A stretch of DNA of 64,000 bases, from assembly GCA_036768485.1 (NCBI GenBank), contig JAVLUZ010000154.1, positions 42,798,284 to 42,862,283 of the forward strand, given 5' to 3'. This DNA is from Mermis nigrescens (Eukaryota > Nematoda > Enoplea > Mermithida > Mermithidae). Position numbers and translations under genes: made by a program. This document shows positions 47,731 to 58,772 of this stretch, in pieces (the stretch's first letter is position 1; each line of letters opens with the position of its first letter). The notes under the pieces are model-generated. The model did no database searches, was not told the origin of the DNA, and saw only the letters and a list, made by a program, of their open reading frames with translations.

Positions 47731-49142
47731 ATTTTAGGCTATCTCTTAGATGGAAACGTTAATGCCCTTCTGGTCGTAAAGACCTCTTAGAAATTTAACT
47801 AGCTGCTTACAATAGAGATGTCTCTGACTAAATTTTAAAATGATTTCAAGGGGAAAATACTTAAAATCAAAATTTGCAAAGCATATTTATTTATTAGTTG
47901 GAATTACAATTTCAAGAAGTCGAGTGATTTTGAATCATAAAAATAACAAGATGGCGTGAGACAGGTACAAATTCGAGTCAATACTTAATAATTTTTGTCA
48001 TTTTGTTACGAGCATCTATGGGCAATGATCAGAGCATCAGACCGTTCAACTATGTATGGGCTATCAAGGATTGTTTGATCTCCACAGTTGGGCTGAAAGT
48101 GGGTTAAAAAAGTATTTTTTATTTACACTGTTCTCATTTTTTTCAAAATCATCTCATGTAAATACACCCTTCAGCCCGTCCAACTTTTGTGTCAGCCCGT
48201 TCCATTGAAGGGTTGGAATTAGCTGTTGTCCAGGTGTGGTTACAATGAATGCATTTTATCGTAATAGTCTCGGTTTGGTTTTTTATAGTACACAAAATTT
48301 TTAGCCTTATGCAAAAAATTGAGGATTTTAGGACGTGCAAAACATTTGTGCAAAAATAGTTTCAATTGTTGACGTTAGAATTCGACTTTTTGCAAAATAA
48401 CTTTTTCGAAAAATAAATCTTATATCGCAAAGAACAACCACCACATGTTTAATAGCACGGGCACATATATTTCCGTCCTCCGACTGCAACAAGCGGAGTT
48501 TTATTTTGGGAGGCCGCCCCTCTTGGGCGAAGATAACATTTTTGCTAAGATAATGCACAAAAGGATCGAATAATCTCATCTCTTCGTCATGAAACCTTTA
48601 AATTTTCGGCATGTGAACTATTTTCCTTGATTTTATCTTCAGCACAGACAAAAAATGACTCTTATCATAGCATCTAGGTCCTCCAACCCCTCGGCTGGAT
48701 CTTGGATAAGGGCGAACCTGGTATCAACAATCAAGTAAGTATCATTTTACTATCAAAACAGATATATAGTATGAAAGTTCTGAGGAGTCTCAGTTATCGA
48801 GGTCTTTTTCTAAAATATATCTTGTGGGCTTAAAACAGGTAAGAGCAGAAACAAAATCCGTTAGCGTTTCTGACTATACTCCCTTTATCGCAGATAAAGG
48901 TGAGAATTTTCAAATTTTCGTACAGATTTCATAAAATTAAAAAAATTTGGGCGAATAATGGTTATTTGGCTAGTTGTAGCGCCAAAAAAACCGACAAGTT
49001 AGTTTGAGTCAAAAGATCGCTGATGCTTAAAAAGCACGTTTCCTACGTTCTTTCGGGTGGGTGGGGTGGGGATCAGCAGCTGTTCTCGCGAAGGGTCAAA
49101 CTGAGCCTTCCAAGCTCTACCCGAAGACCATGTAGGTACACA
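47731..49142. other. Intergenic DNA with minor relics
   Basis: There is no gene. 48060-48240 ends CCAGGTGTGG after ATTAGCTGTTGT and carries CAGCCCGTCCAACTTTTG, so it may be a decayed U/M relative. The rest is unassigned. Confidence 0.35.
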
Positions 49143-49765
49143 CAGGGCGGATTTAAAGGGGGTGGCCGCCACCCATTGGCCAAAAATATTTGGCGAGATA
49201 ACGAATGGATTATGTGATTTGCAATCATTTTTGGCCGTAGTGATAATAATTTCTCAAGTTATTCCGGCGCTTGACGCCGGATAATGCCTATGAATGACAT
49301 TTATTTACTTCCTTTACGACTTGGAAGCCATTTTTTGCTAATGGAACAGCTTCCAAGACTTTCAAGAGCAGAAACAGCTATTTCAGCATAGATTTCGTCT
49401 ATTTTTGAGCATATTTTTAAAAAAATTTCTATGTTCGGCGTCAAATGCTACAAATACAGGAAAAATAGCAGTAGATTAAGCTTCTAAATGTCCTTCAGCC
49501 TAAATTTTACAAATTTTCTGGCGTTCCGCGTCGGATTCCCGCTAAAGTCAAAGAAATTTATTGATTTGTTCGCACAAAATCGTCAAAAATTTCTAAATTT
49601 TTCGAAATGTTGCGTCGAAAGGGATTTTAAATAATAGTAGACAACGTAAAAAAGGTGAAAAAATGCTATTTCGCACGTAAAGGGTAAATTGTTGGACTTA
49701 TTTTTGACTGTTTTTGGAAAAGCTGGGGTACAGCCCCCCTTAGGAAAATCCAAAATCCGCCATTG
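49143..49765 (+). mobile_element. hAT-like MITE K
   Basis: 623 bp. Left end CAGGGCGGATTTAAAGGGGG; right end, reversed, CAATGGCGGATTTTGG then CCTAAGGGGGG. The CA(R)NGGCGGAT(T) head is common in hAT elements. Flanks GGTACACA/GTTATGCA match weakly. It contains degenerate CCGGCGCTTGACGCCGG at about 49264. Confidence 0.55.
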
Positions 49766-50149
49766 GTTATGCACAAATCTGATGAATCTCCATAGACTTG
49801 CATATCGTTAATTTTTTACTTATCGCCGTTAAACGCAAATGTTTGGTAAATATTTTATTGAAAACGATTCGGAACTGTAACATAAGCCTGACCACAAAAC
49901 AATAAACACCAAACAAGATCGAACAAGCAAGCCCGCAAAATGGATTAGTCAAAATCAAATAATTATATTCGCATTACTTCATGCTATTTATGACAGGCAT
50001 GTGAGCGTAAACACAAAAATTAATCCCAAAAACTCCAATGAAAACAACCCAGACCGGCTTTCATCTTTGCTTTAAGCCCAAACGCTCTTTTTTATAACTT
50101 TTTTCTTCCAATTATAAACCTTCAATACTGTCAGTCAAAAATTGTGTAA

Positions 50150-50490
50150 ATGCAAGGTCAGCTTTAAGTAAAAAATACCCCTTGCCCCAGAATTTGCGAT
50201 TTTCCAAAAAATTCTTGAAAAAGGTACTTTTTTAAACGTTTTTGGCTATCTGCTTGCTCGAAGGTCAAATTTTCATTCATTTTTTGACTATATTTTGTTT
50301 AATTTATTTATACTTTTTCGATTTTTTCAAAAACTTTTCATATTTTGACGTCCTAGATCAATATAACATTGTCAGAAACGCCAAAAAATAATGTTTTTGA
50401 CGCATATCCACCGTTTTTTGCACCCAATAAAGGCACTTTAAATTTCACCCCTGCCTCCCCAGAATTCCTACGCTGTGCATGCCTGATTAC
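50150..50490 (+). repeat. Repeat R, copy near OSTC
   Basis: 'AGAATTTGCGATTTTCC', TTTTGGCTATCTGCTTGCTC, 'CGTATCCACCG'-like and an end CTACGCTGTGCATGCCTG repeat the R order of 1062-1466. Confidence 0.5.
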
Positions 50491-50589
50491 CTACTTCTTA
50501 TTTTGAAGTCAAAGTACTAGGTCCAATTCAAAGTCAACTCGATTGTAACTAGAAAATTAAAAAAACGCATTGGAACAACATCAACCACC

Positions 50590-50801
50590 ATACATGTAAC
50601 AGGGGGATGGAGAATCCCCCACCCAAAGTCGGATGTCCCCCCACCCCAGCCAGAAAATGTTTGATCTCCCCTCCAATTTATTGAAAAAATCTGTTGTTAT
50701 GCGTTTTTTGGCCGTTTTTGACCAAAAATCGGAGGTCATTTACTACCCCCCCTAAAAATGGCCAGGACACCCCCCCCCCGATTTCGAGCCGTTACATGTA
50801 T
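50590..50801 (+). mobile_element. MITE S, copy 3, just downstream of OSTC
   Basis: 212 bp, starts ATACATGTAACAGGGGG and ends CCGTTACATGTAT. The direct flanks are exact ATCAACCACC. Because the termini are palindromic the TSD may be 8, 9 or 10 bp, a range shared by hAT and Mutator-like elements. Confidence 0.8.
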
Positions 50802-50878
50802 ATCAACCACCGTACTTAATCGAAAATAAGCCACCATTATCATCAATAAATATACCATATATAGGTATGGCGAAAAAA

Positions 50879-51331
50879 TCAACTCGAAAGGTACCCGGGC
50901 AATTTCATACGCATAAACATGCGGCACACGAAAAATGGCAGCACAGAGCACACGAAACCAATTCCGATCATAAGAGTGCGGTTGAGCTTCGATAAAGGCG
51001 CAGAGTTGCTGTACTCGAGGACGATGAAACCCAGTCCCCCCAACGTGAACATAAAGCTGGCCGCCAGGCCCTCCATGATGTACTGACCGTTGACCCGGTA
51101 GGGCATGAAAGCCACCGGACGCGAGTTGCCCCGTTCGTCGGTCGTCGAACCGATGCTGGGCGGTTCGACGATGACGTCATAGATAACGCCGCCCGTTACC
51201 AAAAAATAGGACAACAGAACTAGCCCAAAAATAGTCATGGCCGAAGGAGCGTGCAGCCAACCGGGTCGTTTGAGCCGCAAATTTGGCACATCGAGCGCCG
51301 AAAAATAAACCGTCTCTATTAGTTTATCCAT
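50879..51331 (-). CDS. OSTC: Oligosaccharyltransferase complex subunit OSTC (DC2)
   Basis: Complete single-exon frame of 150 residues, the usual family length (about 149). It starts [20 protein letters not shown], then [12 protein letters not shown] before the first membrane segment ([16 protein letters not shown]). The invariant block [20 protein letters not shown] and [12 protein letters not shown] follow, then two more membrane segments, and the end is [19 protein letters not shown] links the STT3A oligosaccharyltransferase to the Sec61 translocon for co-translational N-glycosylation. All conserved residues I can check are intact and GC content is far above the flanks, so it looks functional. 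The frame has no introns. An ancestral intron loss or a retrocopy cannot be told apart here. Confidence 0.97.
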   Translation of the reverse strand: MDKLIETVYFSALDVPNLRLKRPGWLHAPSAMTIFGLVLLSYFLVTGGVIYDVIVEPPSIGSTTDERGNSRPVAFMPYRVNGQYIMEGLAASFMFTLGGLGFIVLEYSNSAPLSKLNRTLMIGIGFVCSVLPFFVCRMFMRMKLPGYLSS

Positions 51332-51765
51332 TGCCTAAATATTAGTTTTGATGATGAAATATAGTCGAAATCTCGAATGTGTCTTTGGATTCATAAACAG
51401 TTGCACAAATAGATGCTTGATGCTTAGCATAAAAATTCTCGGGTGAAACGAAAACATTTTTAGTGCGTTTTTGGGCTCGAAATCGATGAATACGCTTCAA
51501 AAACACAATTTGCTGTCTTATACAATGACGCTCTTTCTTTTCGAACGGCGAAAGCAACAAATTCTATCAGTAAGTTTGTATAAGTATGATTTCGTAAAAT
51601 TTCATTTGAAAATTGAGCATTTTTAGGGTGTTTTTGAAATCGAAAATTCTGAGGGAAGAGTGACTTTTAGTTCCTTAAAGAAGAGAAAAAGTTCTTAACG
51701 CGATTCAGGAATAAATTGGATCACCTGCCTTGATAGGACTTCCAACCAGAATTGGTCGCCCCTCT
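51332..51765. other. OSTC upstream region
   Basis: About 430 bp of mostly unique DNA before a truncated X. It should include the OSTC promoter. The first part has short GC-richer patches and I see no clear core elements. Confidence 0.3.
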
Positions 51766-52780
51766 ATGTGTGAATTCTATCAAAAGCTCATAAAAATTTC
51801 GGCACTTCGCGCGAAACTAATATTATCAACTAAATTCAGGCAAAATTATCACATTTAGAAGCACGGTCTTTTTGTATTCGGCGAAGATTTTTGCTGATGT
51901 ACAAAGACGTTTCAGGACCGTCTTTGTACATGTACAAAGATTTTTGAAGAACAAAATCTGTAAAAAGGTGTAGAATTCCTTATTGCAAATTCTACCATTT
52001 TAAAGATTTTCAAGGGGGTAAGCGGCTGCAAAAATGGAACCGCTTAACCCCCATCCACTGAAAATGGCCGAGAAATATTCATGTGACAGGGGGTTTGGGC
52101 CATCCCCCATCCACGCTTTGAAGCCCCTAACTTCTTTGAAAGTCAGAATATGTTTTACCACCCTCCCCCATTTTTTGGCGAAAACCTGCACTTTTTTGCT
52201 ATTTTTATGTGTTTTTACCATTTTTGATCTAGTCGCTAACCAGTGCTCGACCGGGCTCAAAAAATACCGGGCCCGGACCCGGGCCCGGGCCCGAGCTTTG
52301 CTGCCGGGCTTGGTACCGGGCCCGGGCCCGGGCTTATATACTGACAACATGCCTTGCTTCCAATATAATGTTATGCATAAGATACATATTTAGACCGATT
52401 TTACATTTGTTATTGGTCAAACGCAAGGCTTACTGCTGTAGCAAGTAGATTTTTGAATTCTAAGCTGTTAATTATTCAATCTTTCTAAAAATAAATTAAG
52501 TAGTTATCAAGGATTTTGGTAGCATTATTCAAGCAAGAACAAAGTTTTTAATACAATAGCGCGCAATTCCAGTATTAAAATGCACGTGCAACTAAACACG
52601 GTTTGAAAAAGCACAAGGTTTCATGTAGATATTTAAAGGAAATTGAGCATTAAATTTATGCATTCAGACATAACAGCGACTATGATATGGTTGGATAGAA
52701 GATACGCTGTTTGGATTTTAGAACTCAAACTATAGCGTACATTGACGTCAATTGAAATTGTGTAGTGTACGTATTGAAGC

Positions 52781-55700
52781 CATAGGCGTAGCCAGGGGGC
52801 ATGGCGGGCACATGCCCCCCCCGAAATTCTTGAGAAATTTTGTTGATTTTTCGAGTGTAATAATTGTGTCCAGAAAATTGAGTTCAAAAAGGCAAAAACG
52901 TCAAAAATTTTCCGGTGCTTCGCGCCGAATCTTTATTATATTTATTGTTATATAGATCCAATGAGTTCAAAAGCTCAAGTTAGCTAAAATAATCGATCAA
53001 TTCACATCACTTTAGTGATTTATTGCTCTATTTGTTCGTTAAATGAAACTGCGCATGCTTGTTGAGCATAACAGTAAATGTGCGAAAATGATTGTGTACC
53101 AGTTTGTCTATTCTTTGCTTTGTTTGTCTTTCTTTACAAGGACAGGACACATAATCTCATTTTAAATTGTTAATAAGAAGGCCACAAATGGGCCTGTAAA
53201 CGATAAAAACAAAATTGTCATTGATACATCTTTTTTATATCTTATTGGCAGCACCCTTTGCTGCGCTTTATACTTAGCAGAGGTCGAAAAGCGCATTTCA
53301 GCTCAGAAATCTTGTACAATGTAGGACTTCATCAATTTAAGTGTATTTGGGCTTAATTTAGAACCGAGATTTGGCCGATTTTGCGAAAATTTTAGCGATA
53401 GTATTTAACAATAAAGTGCTTTTTTACAAAATTTTTAGAGGGCGATTGAGCGCGCCACCGCAGCCCCCCGCCGTAAAATCTCGTTGTACATGTGCAGCGA
53501 GATTATTGGGGAGGACGAAAAGGAAAAAGAGTTCGCCGAAATTAATTTGTCTCTTCTGTATGATTTAAGCGGTATAAATAGTGTTTAAAGAGCTAAAAGT
53601 CAAAATTTCCCAGCGCATGGCGAAGGGCGCTGCTGGTTATTGTTCTTTCTTTTTGTAAAGCTTCAGCATTGCGTTTAATAGCCTAAATCAGGCAAAATAT
53701 CACAGAATATTAGTATTCACAGGCTACAAAATGCTAATAAGGACAAAAAAGATTACTATGAAAACGGTGAAAATTTCAAAAAATTCCAGCGTTTCGCGCT
53801 GATTAACATTTTTGTATTTCTGATTGTCAGAAACCCATAAATTAGCTAGGCTACACTACTAAAGGTCGAAAAACTCAGTTTTATTATAGGTACATACTAG
53901 TGATCGACCGGGGCCCCGGCCCCGCCCGGCAATCCCCGGCCATTTTTCAGCATCCCGGCCCCGGCCGGGGCAAGGTCAAAAAATGGCCGGGGCCGGGAAA
54001 AATTTAGTGTAATTCGTATTTTGTACAGGCTGTGATACTGGCACTTATTTATCAATGAGCAAGTGTTAATTTTGAGAACTGTACTGATTAGACCATATGT
54101 ATACTTACTTAGTCCTTGTCATAAGTTTTCTACTGTGTATAAATGAGCTTTTAATGAATGAATGTTCAGGAAAATCTGCATATTTTCGATTCCTCCACTT
54201 AACTTATTTAAACTAAATGCTACTTTTAACTCATTCATTCATAGCTATGGCTAAAAGATTTAGAGTTGACAAATACGTTCTATTTCTAGTTAGAAATTGT
54301 ACGTTTTTAACAAACTATTTCTACAAAAAACACTTTTACATTCATTTGAATGGGAACCGTGTGCTTTAAAACGCGTTTCCTGTGTAATAGTTATTAGGAC
54401 CGAGGTTAATTATAGGCGAATATAAACTACGCTGCAGAATTGCGTCCGATCCGATAAACTAAATATGTCTCAAATAGTTTCCTAGGGTCCAGAGTTGAGG
54501 GAGGGGTGAAATCCCAAATTGGAGGACCAGAAAATTAGTGGCAAAACAGGGTCTTTTGACTTTTAATTGTATATTTTAGCTAATTTCTGAGTTTCTAACG
54601 CCAAGAATTACTAAAATTGTCTCAAAACGGCGCGAAGCGCCTAAAAATTTGGCATTTCTGCATTCTAAATTTAAATTTTGCCATTTAAAAGATGTATAGG
54701 ACAGACAATTTTTCATATCGGAGGGGAATGCCGAAAAATTTTTGGAATTTTATACCTTTTTACAGTTTTTATCTTCCCAAAAATCTTTGTACATGTACAA
54801 AGATAGTCCTGGTCTTTGTACATCGGGAAAAATCTTTGGCGAATACAAAAAACACTCTTTTGTATATGCAAATTTTTGTATACTTTAATATGGTACAGTA
54901 ACGATTTCAGTGTGGTAGTAGAACATAGTTTTTCGACCTTTAGTAGTGTATTTGGCTAATTTTTGGGTTCCTGAATATTTGACATTTTTCCATTTTTCCA
55001 TTCTAAGCGCAGTGTTGCTTATTACAAGATTTAATTCGCATATTACAATTTTTGTAATATTTCTCATTTTTGTAGTACAAGTTGTTTTAGCTTTCTCAGT
55101 CGAGTTTTATGTGTGAATTCCATCAGAAGCTCATAAAAATTTCGGCACTTCGCGCCGAACTATCAACTAAATTCAGGCCGAATTATCACATTTAGAAGCA
55201 CGGTCTTTTTGTATTCGGGAAGATTTTTGCTGATGTACATAGACGTTTCAGGACCGTCTTTGTACATGTACAAAGATTTTTGAAGAACAAAAACTGTAAA
55301 AAGGTGTAGAATTCCTTATTGAAAATTCTACCATTTTAAAGATTTTCAAAGGGGGGTAAGCGGCTGCAAAAATGGAGCCGCTTACCCCCTTCCCCTGAAA
55401 ATAGCCGAGGAATATACATGTGACAGAGGATTTGGGCCATCCCCCATCTCCGCTTTGAAGCCCCGAACTTCCTTGAAAGTCAGAAATTATTTAACCACCC
55501 TCCCCCATTTTTTGGCGAAAGCCTGTGCTTTTTTGGCTATTTTTATGTGTTTTTACCATTTTTGATCTAGTCGCTAACCCCCTCCTTCTAAAAATGGCGC
55601 GGGACCCCTACCCTAGATTTCCAGCCGTTACATGTAGGTATACTGAGGGAACCTCATAAAATTTTAAGCGATTACATGCATGTTTTATAGTGATAGTTTA

Positions 55701-56382
55701 TCTATTTACTCTAGCTCACATAATAAAATAATGTATCACTTCGTGAAATTCTAATAGTTAGGTACACTTTTGCCATACTAAAAAATTAAGTTCAAAAAAT
55801 TCAAAAGGTTTTCACCAAAAATCGTCTGACAGTGACTTGTGTCTTGGACCCTGAGGGGGTAATACCCCTCCCCATATGGGAATGTGTGATGTCTCATTTA
55901 TTACATCCAATACCTATTGCATCCAATTGCTACAGCAGCAGTAGCCGTAGCTAAGATTCGAATGATACAGAGTGTGCTAATAGCAGCGACATAGACCTTA
56001 TTGATGATTCAGACAATGAAACACTAGACTAAATTTGTTTCTTGTGACATAAATAGTAATAAAACTTGATATGAAAAGCCATTTACTACTGAATGGAGCA
56101 ATCGCTCATTATTTCTTTCCTATGCCCCCCACCCCAAGTATGTGTCATGCAATAATATTTTCCTTGTCTGACCCCGGCCAGCCCCGGCCCCGGCCCCAGC
56201 CCCGGCCCCGGGCCGGGGCCGGGGATTTGTTTCCAGCCCCGGTACCGCCCCGGCCCCGGCCAAAAAAGTCGCCCCGGTCGATCACTAGTACATACATAAC
56301 GTTACTAACATTCAATGCAAAATTAGTCTTAAAAAATTTTTTTGTGTATGCCCCCCGAACCGAAATTCTGGCTACGTCTCTG
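52781..56382 (+). mobile_element. hAT-like element Z, copy 3, in W
   Basis: Ends CATAGGCGTAGCCAGG and, reversed, CAGAGACGTAGCCAG, with exact 8-bp ATTGAAGC duplications. It is interrupted by X4. Z sequence resumes at 56288 with the same TACATAACG context seen uninterrupted at 31018 in Z1. Confidence 0.9.
53898..56287 (+). mobile_element. hAT-like element X, copy 4, in Z3
   Basis: 2,390 bp, starts TAGTGATCGACCGGGGCC, ends GGTCGATCACTA, with exact 8-bp GTACATAC duplications. It has the best preserved CCGGGG/GGCCCC arrays at both ends (53905-53998 and 56170-56280) and the complete internal order, so it is probably the youngest X here. Confidence 0.92.
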
Positions 56383-57382
56383 ATTGAAGCGTTGTACAGA
56401 AGATGAATGCACATATGAAGTTGGCAAGTATATGATAATGAGCAGGAGGGCAGAAGTAAGGCAAATGGATTTAAATAGAATCAGAGGCTAGCAAATTCAT
56501 AAGAAATACGGACAACAGCTGAAAATAGTAAACGTCTGAAATATTAACGATAATTATTTGAGGCCCGGTTGAGGCCCGGTGGTTTTCAGCCGGGCCCGGG
56601 CCCGAGCCATGCTTGACCGGCCGGGCCCGGTCCGGGCCCGGGTACCCGATTGATCACTGTCGCTAACCCTCCTTCTAAAAATGGCGAGGGACCCACTACC
56701 CTAGATTTTCAGCCGTAACATGTATATATACTGATTTACCCTCATAAAATTTTAAGTGATTAAATGCATGTTTTATAGTGATAGTTTATCTATTTACTCT
56801 AGCTCACATTCTAAAATAATGTATCACTTCGTGAAATTCTAATAGTTAGATACACTTTTGCCATACTAAAACATTAAGTTCAAAAAATTCAAAAGGTTTT
56901 CACCAAAAATCGTCTGACAGTGACTTGTGTCTTGGACCCTGGGGTAGTACCCCTCCCCCTTATGGGAATGTGTGATCTCTCATTTATTACACACAATACC
57001 TATTGCATCCAATCGCTACAGCAGCAGTAGCAGTAGCGAAGATTCAAATGATATAGAGTGTGCTAATAGCAGCGACATAGACTTTATTGATGATTCAGAC
57101 AATGAAACACTGGACTATATTTGTTTCTTGTGACGTAAATAGTAATAAAACTTTATATGAAAAGGCGCACCTAAGTTTGCGCTTGCCATTTACTACTGAA
57201 TGGAGCAGTCGCTCATTATTTCTTTTCCTATGCCCACCCCAAGTATGTGTCATGCAATAATATTTTCCTTGTCTGACCCCGGCCAGCCCCGGCCCCCAGC
57301 TCCCGGACTCCCGGCCCCGGCCGGGGATTTTTTTCAGCCCCGGTACCGCCCCGGCCGAAAAAGTCGCCCCGGTCAATCACTA

Positions 57383-57919
57383 TTCTAGACCCCCAAAATT
57401 TGAACCAAAATTTGAAATGTGGAATAGATTTTGGGTATGGTTCACAGGTGAACCGAAAATCGCTTCGCTAGTAAGAAATGGTGCTAACCTGGCCGCAGTT
57501 GTTGTCAGGTCAGAACTTTAAAAAACTGCCAGAATTCCTGAGAAAAGCTGCCATACCTGTACAAAGTATATGGAAGCGGCCCAAGAAAAAGTGCCACAGG
57601 CCCCTCAAAAAGCTATCACCCTTTTGTTAAGCATAGGAATGAAAAACTTCCAAAAAATCAAGAAACTCCCAAAGTGGAAGGAAAACTGACAAGTGACAAC
57701 CTGGCGGACACAAGCCGAGCCGTCGCTGAGTGCTGACTCGTAGAAAAAGCACAGTAAAGAAAAAACTGGTCTTTAATGACTGAATTAGAATAGCTTAAGG
57801 AACAGATTGCATATTTCCAGATCATAATAAACATTAAGGCGGTAAAACATTAATGTGAGTAGATAGAAAGCATTCAGCGGACTAATCAGGTTAATCAGTA
57901 AAATTTTATGGGTGTCAAA
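57383..57919. other. Intergenic DNA, unassigned
   Basis: No gene or repeat boundary recognised. Confidence 0.4.
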
Positions 57920-58368
57920 TACCGTATTTATTCTAACAAAGCGCGCTCTCTAATAGTAAGCGCCCTCTAATAGACAGCGTACCTGCAAGCGAAAAAGTTA
58001 TAGACAGCGGCCAGCGCCCTCCAATAGTAAGCGCACCTGCTATTATATGAATTCTGTCCTTAGTTTAAAGTGTCCCTTGAATACAATTTCTTGGCCGAAA
58101 AGCAGTCCAAACTCAATATTAGAACATGGAATATTATTTTTATAGATAAAATGCCAAAAATAAGACAATTGATGAAGCAATTGAGATTATAATTGAAAAA
58201 TATTTCTTTATTTTGTCCAGTAATGAAAAAATTTGATGCTTTTTGGGTAAATCAAATGAAAAAAGTTATAGACAGCGCCCTCTAATAGTACGCGCTCTCT
58301 AATAGACAGTGCACCTTCAAGCTGAAAAAGTTATAGACAGCACGCTGTTTATTAGAATATATACGGTA
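57920..58368 (+). mobile_element. Tc1/mariner-like MITE (TACCGTATTTATT ends)
   Basis: TA + CCGTATTTATTCTAACA at left and its complement (TTAGAATATATACGG + TA) at right. Subterminal arrays of GCGC(C/T)CTCTAATAGTAAGCG and AAAAAGTTATAGACAGCG occur at both ends in inverted order. The middle has no coding frame. Confidence 0.75.
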
Positions 58369-58772
58369 CGTAATTGACGAAAATACTGTCCCATTTTTTC
58401 CAATCTTTAAAAATCACAGATCACTTATGACTAGTCAGAATAATGTTTCGATTTTATTTCATGTGCCTACATCTGAAGTCTACACTCTATTTATTTGAGT
58501 TTATGCTTTTCCGTGAGCTATACAATAACAATATTTTATCGATTTGTTTTAGCTTTTATACATAAGTAACCGCCAAGGGCTTGGCCGTTTTTGAAGGTGG
58601 AAACTTCGGATCTTGCAGCGCCATTGACACAGAAAGTGCCTACGAAAAATATTTCAAGTAACCTACTTATACGTACCCATGTTTAATTCCAGTCTAGACG
58701 GCCTATTTTCGCAAAGCCTTATGACAATACCTTTTAGTTTTTCACCGCACGAATAATTTCTTCAATAATTTT
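58369..58772. other. Intergenic DNA, unassigned
   Basis: I see no gene or clear repeat in this 400-bp stretch before the Penelope-like complex. Confidence 0.4.

Larger units (their letters stand above)
52241..56659 (+). mobile_element. hAT-like element W with GGGCCCGGGCCC arrays, in X5
   Basis: Starts CAGTGCTCGACCGGGCTC and ends CCCGATTGATCACTG. Exact 8-bp TCGCTAAC duplications flank it. The barcode is CCCGGGCCCGGG (52260-52335 and 56570-56640). Without the nested Z3 it is about 0.8 kb with no coding frame. Confidence 0.87.
51766..57382 (+). mobile_element. hAT-like element X, copy 5 (left-truncated, split by W)
   Basis: The right end CCCCGGTCAATCACTA is intact. The left half starts abruptly inside the element, at the point matching 9470 in X1. 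The sequence is broken at CTAGTCGCTAAC by W and resumes after it with the rest of the same word. It contains the S-like block and GTAAGCGG dyad (52015-52050). Confidence 0.85.

Noticed and set aside
56071..56414. Frames rich in Pro-Arg or Gly-Arg on opposite strands
   Set aside because: They are translations of the CCGGGG/GGCCCC subterminal array of X4.
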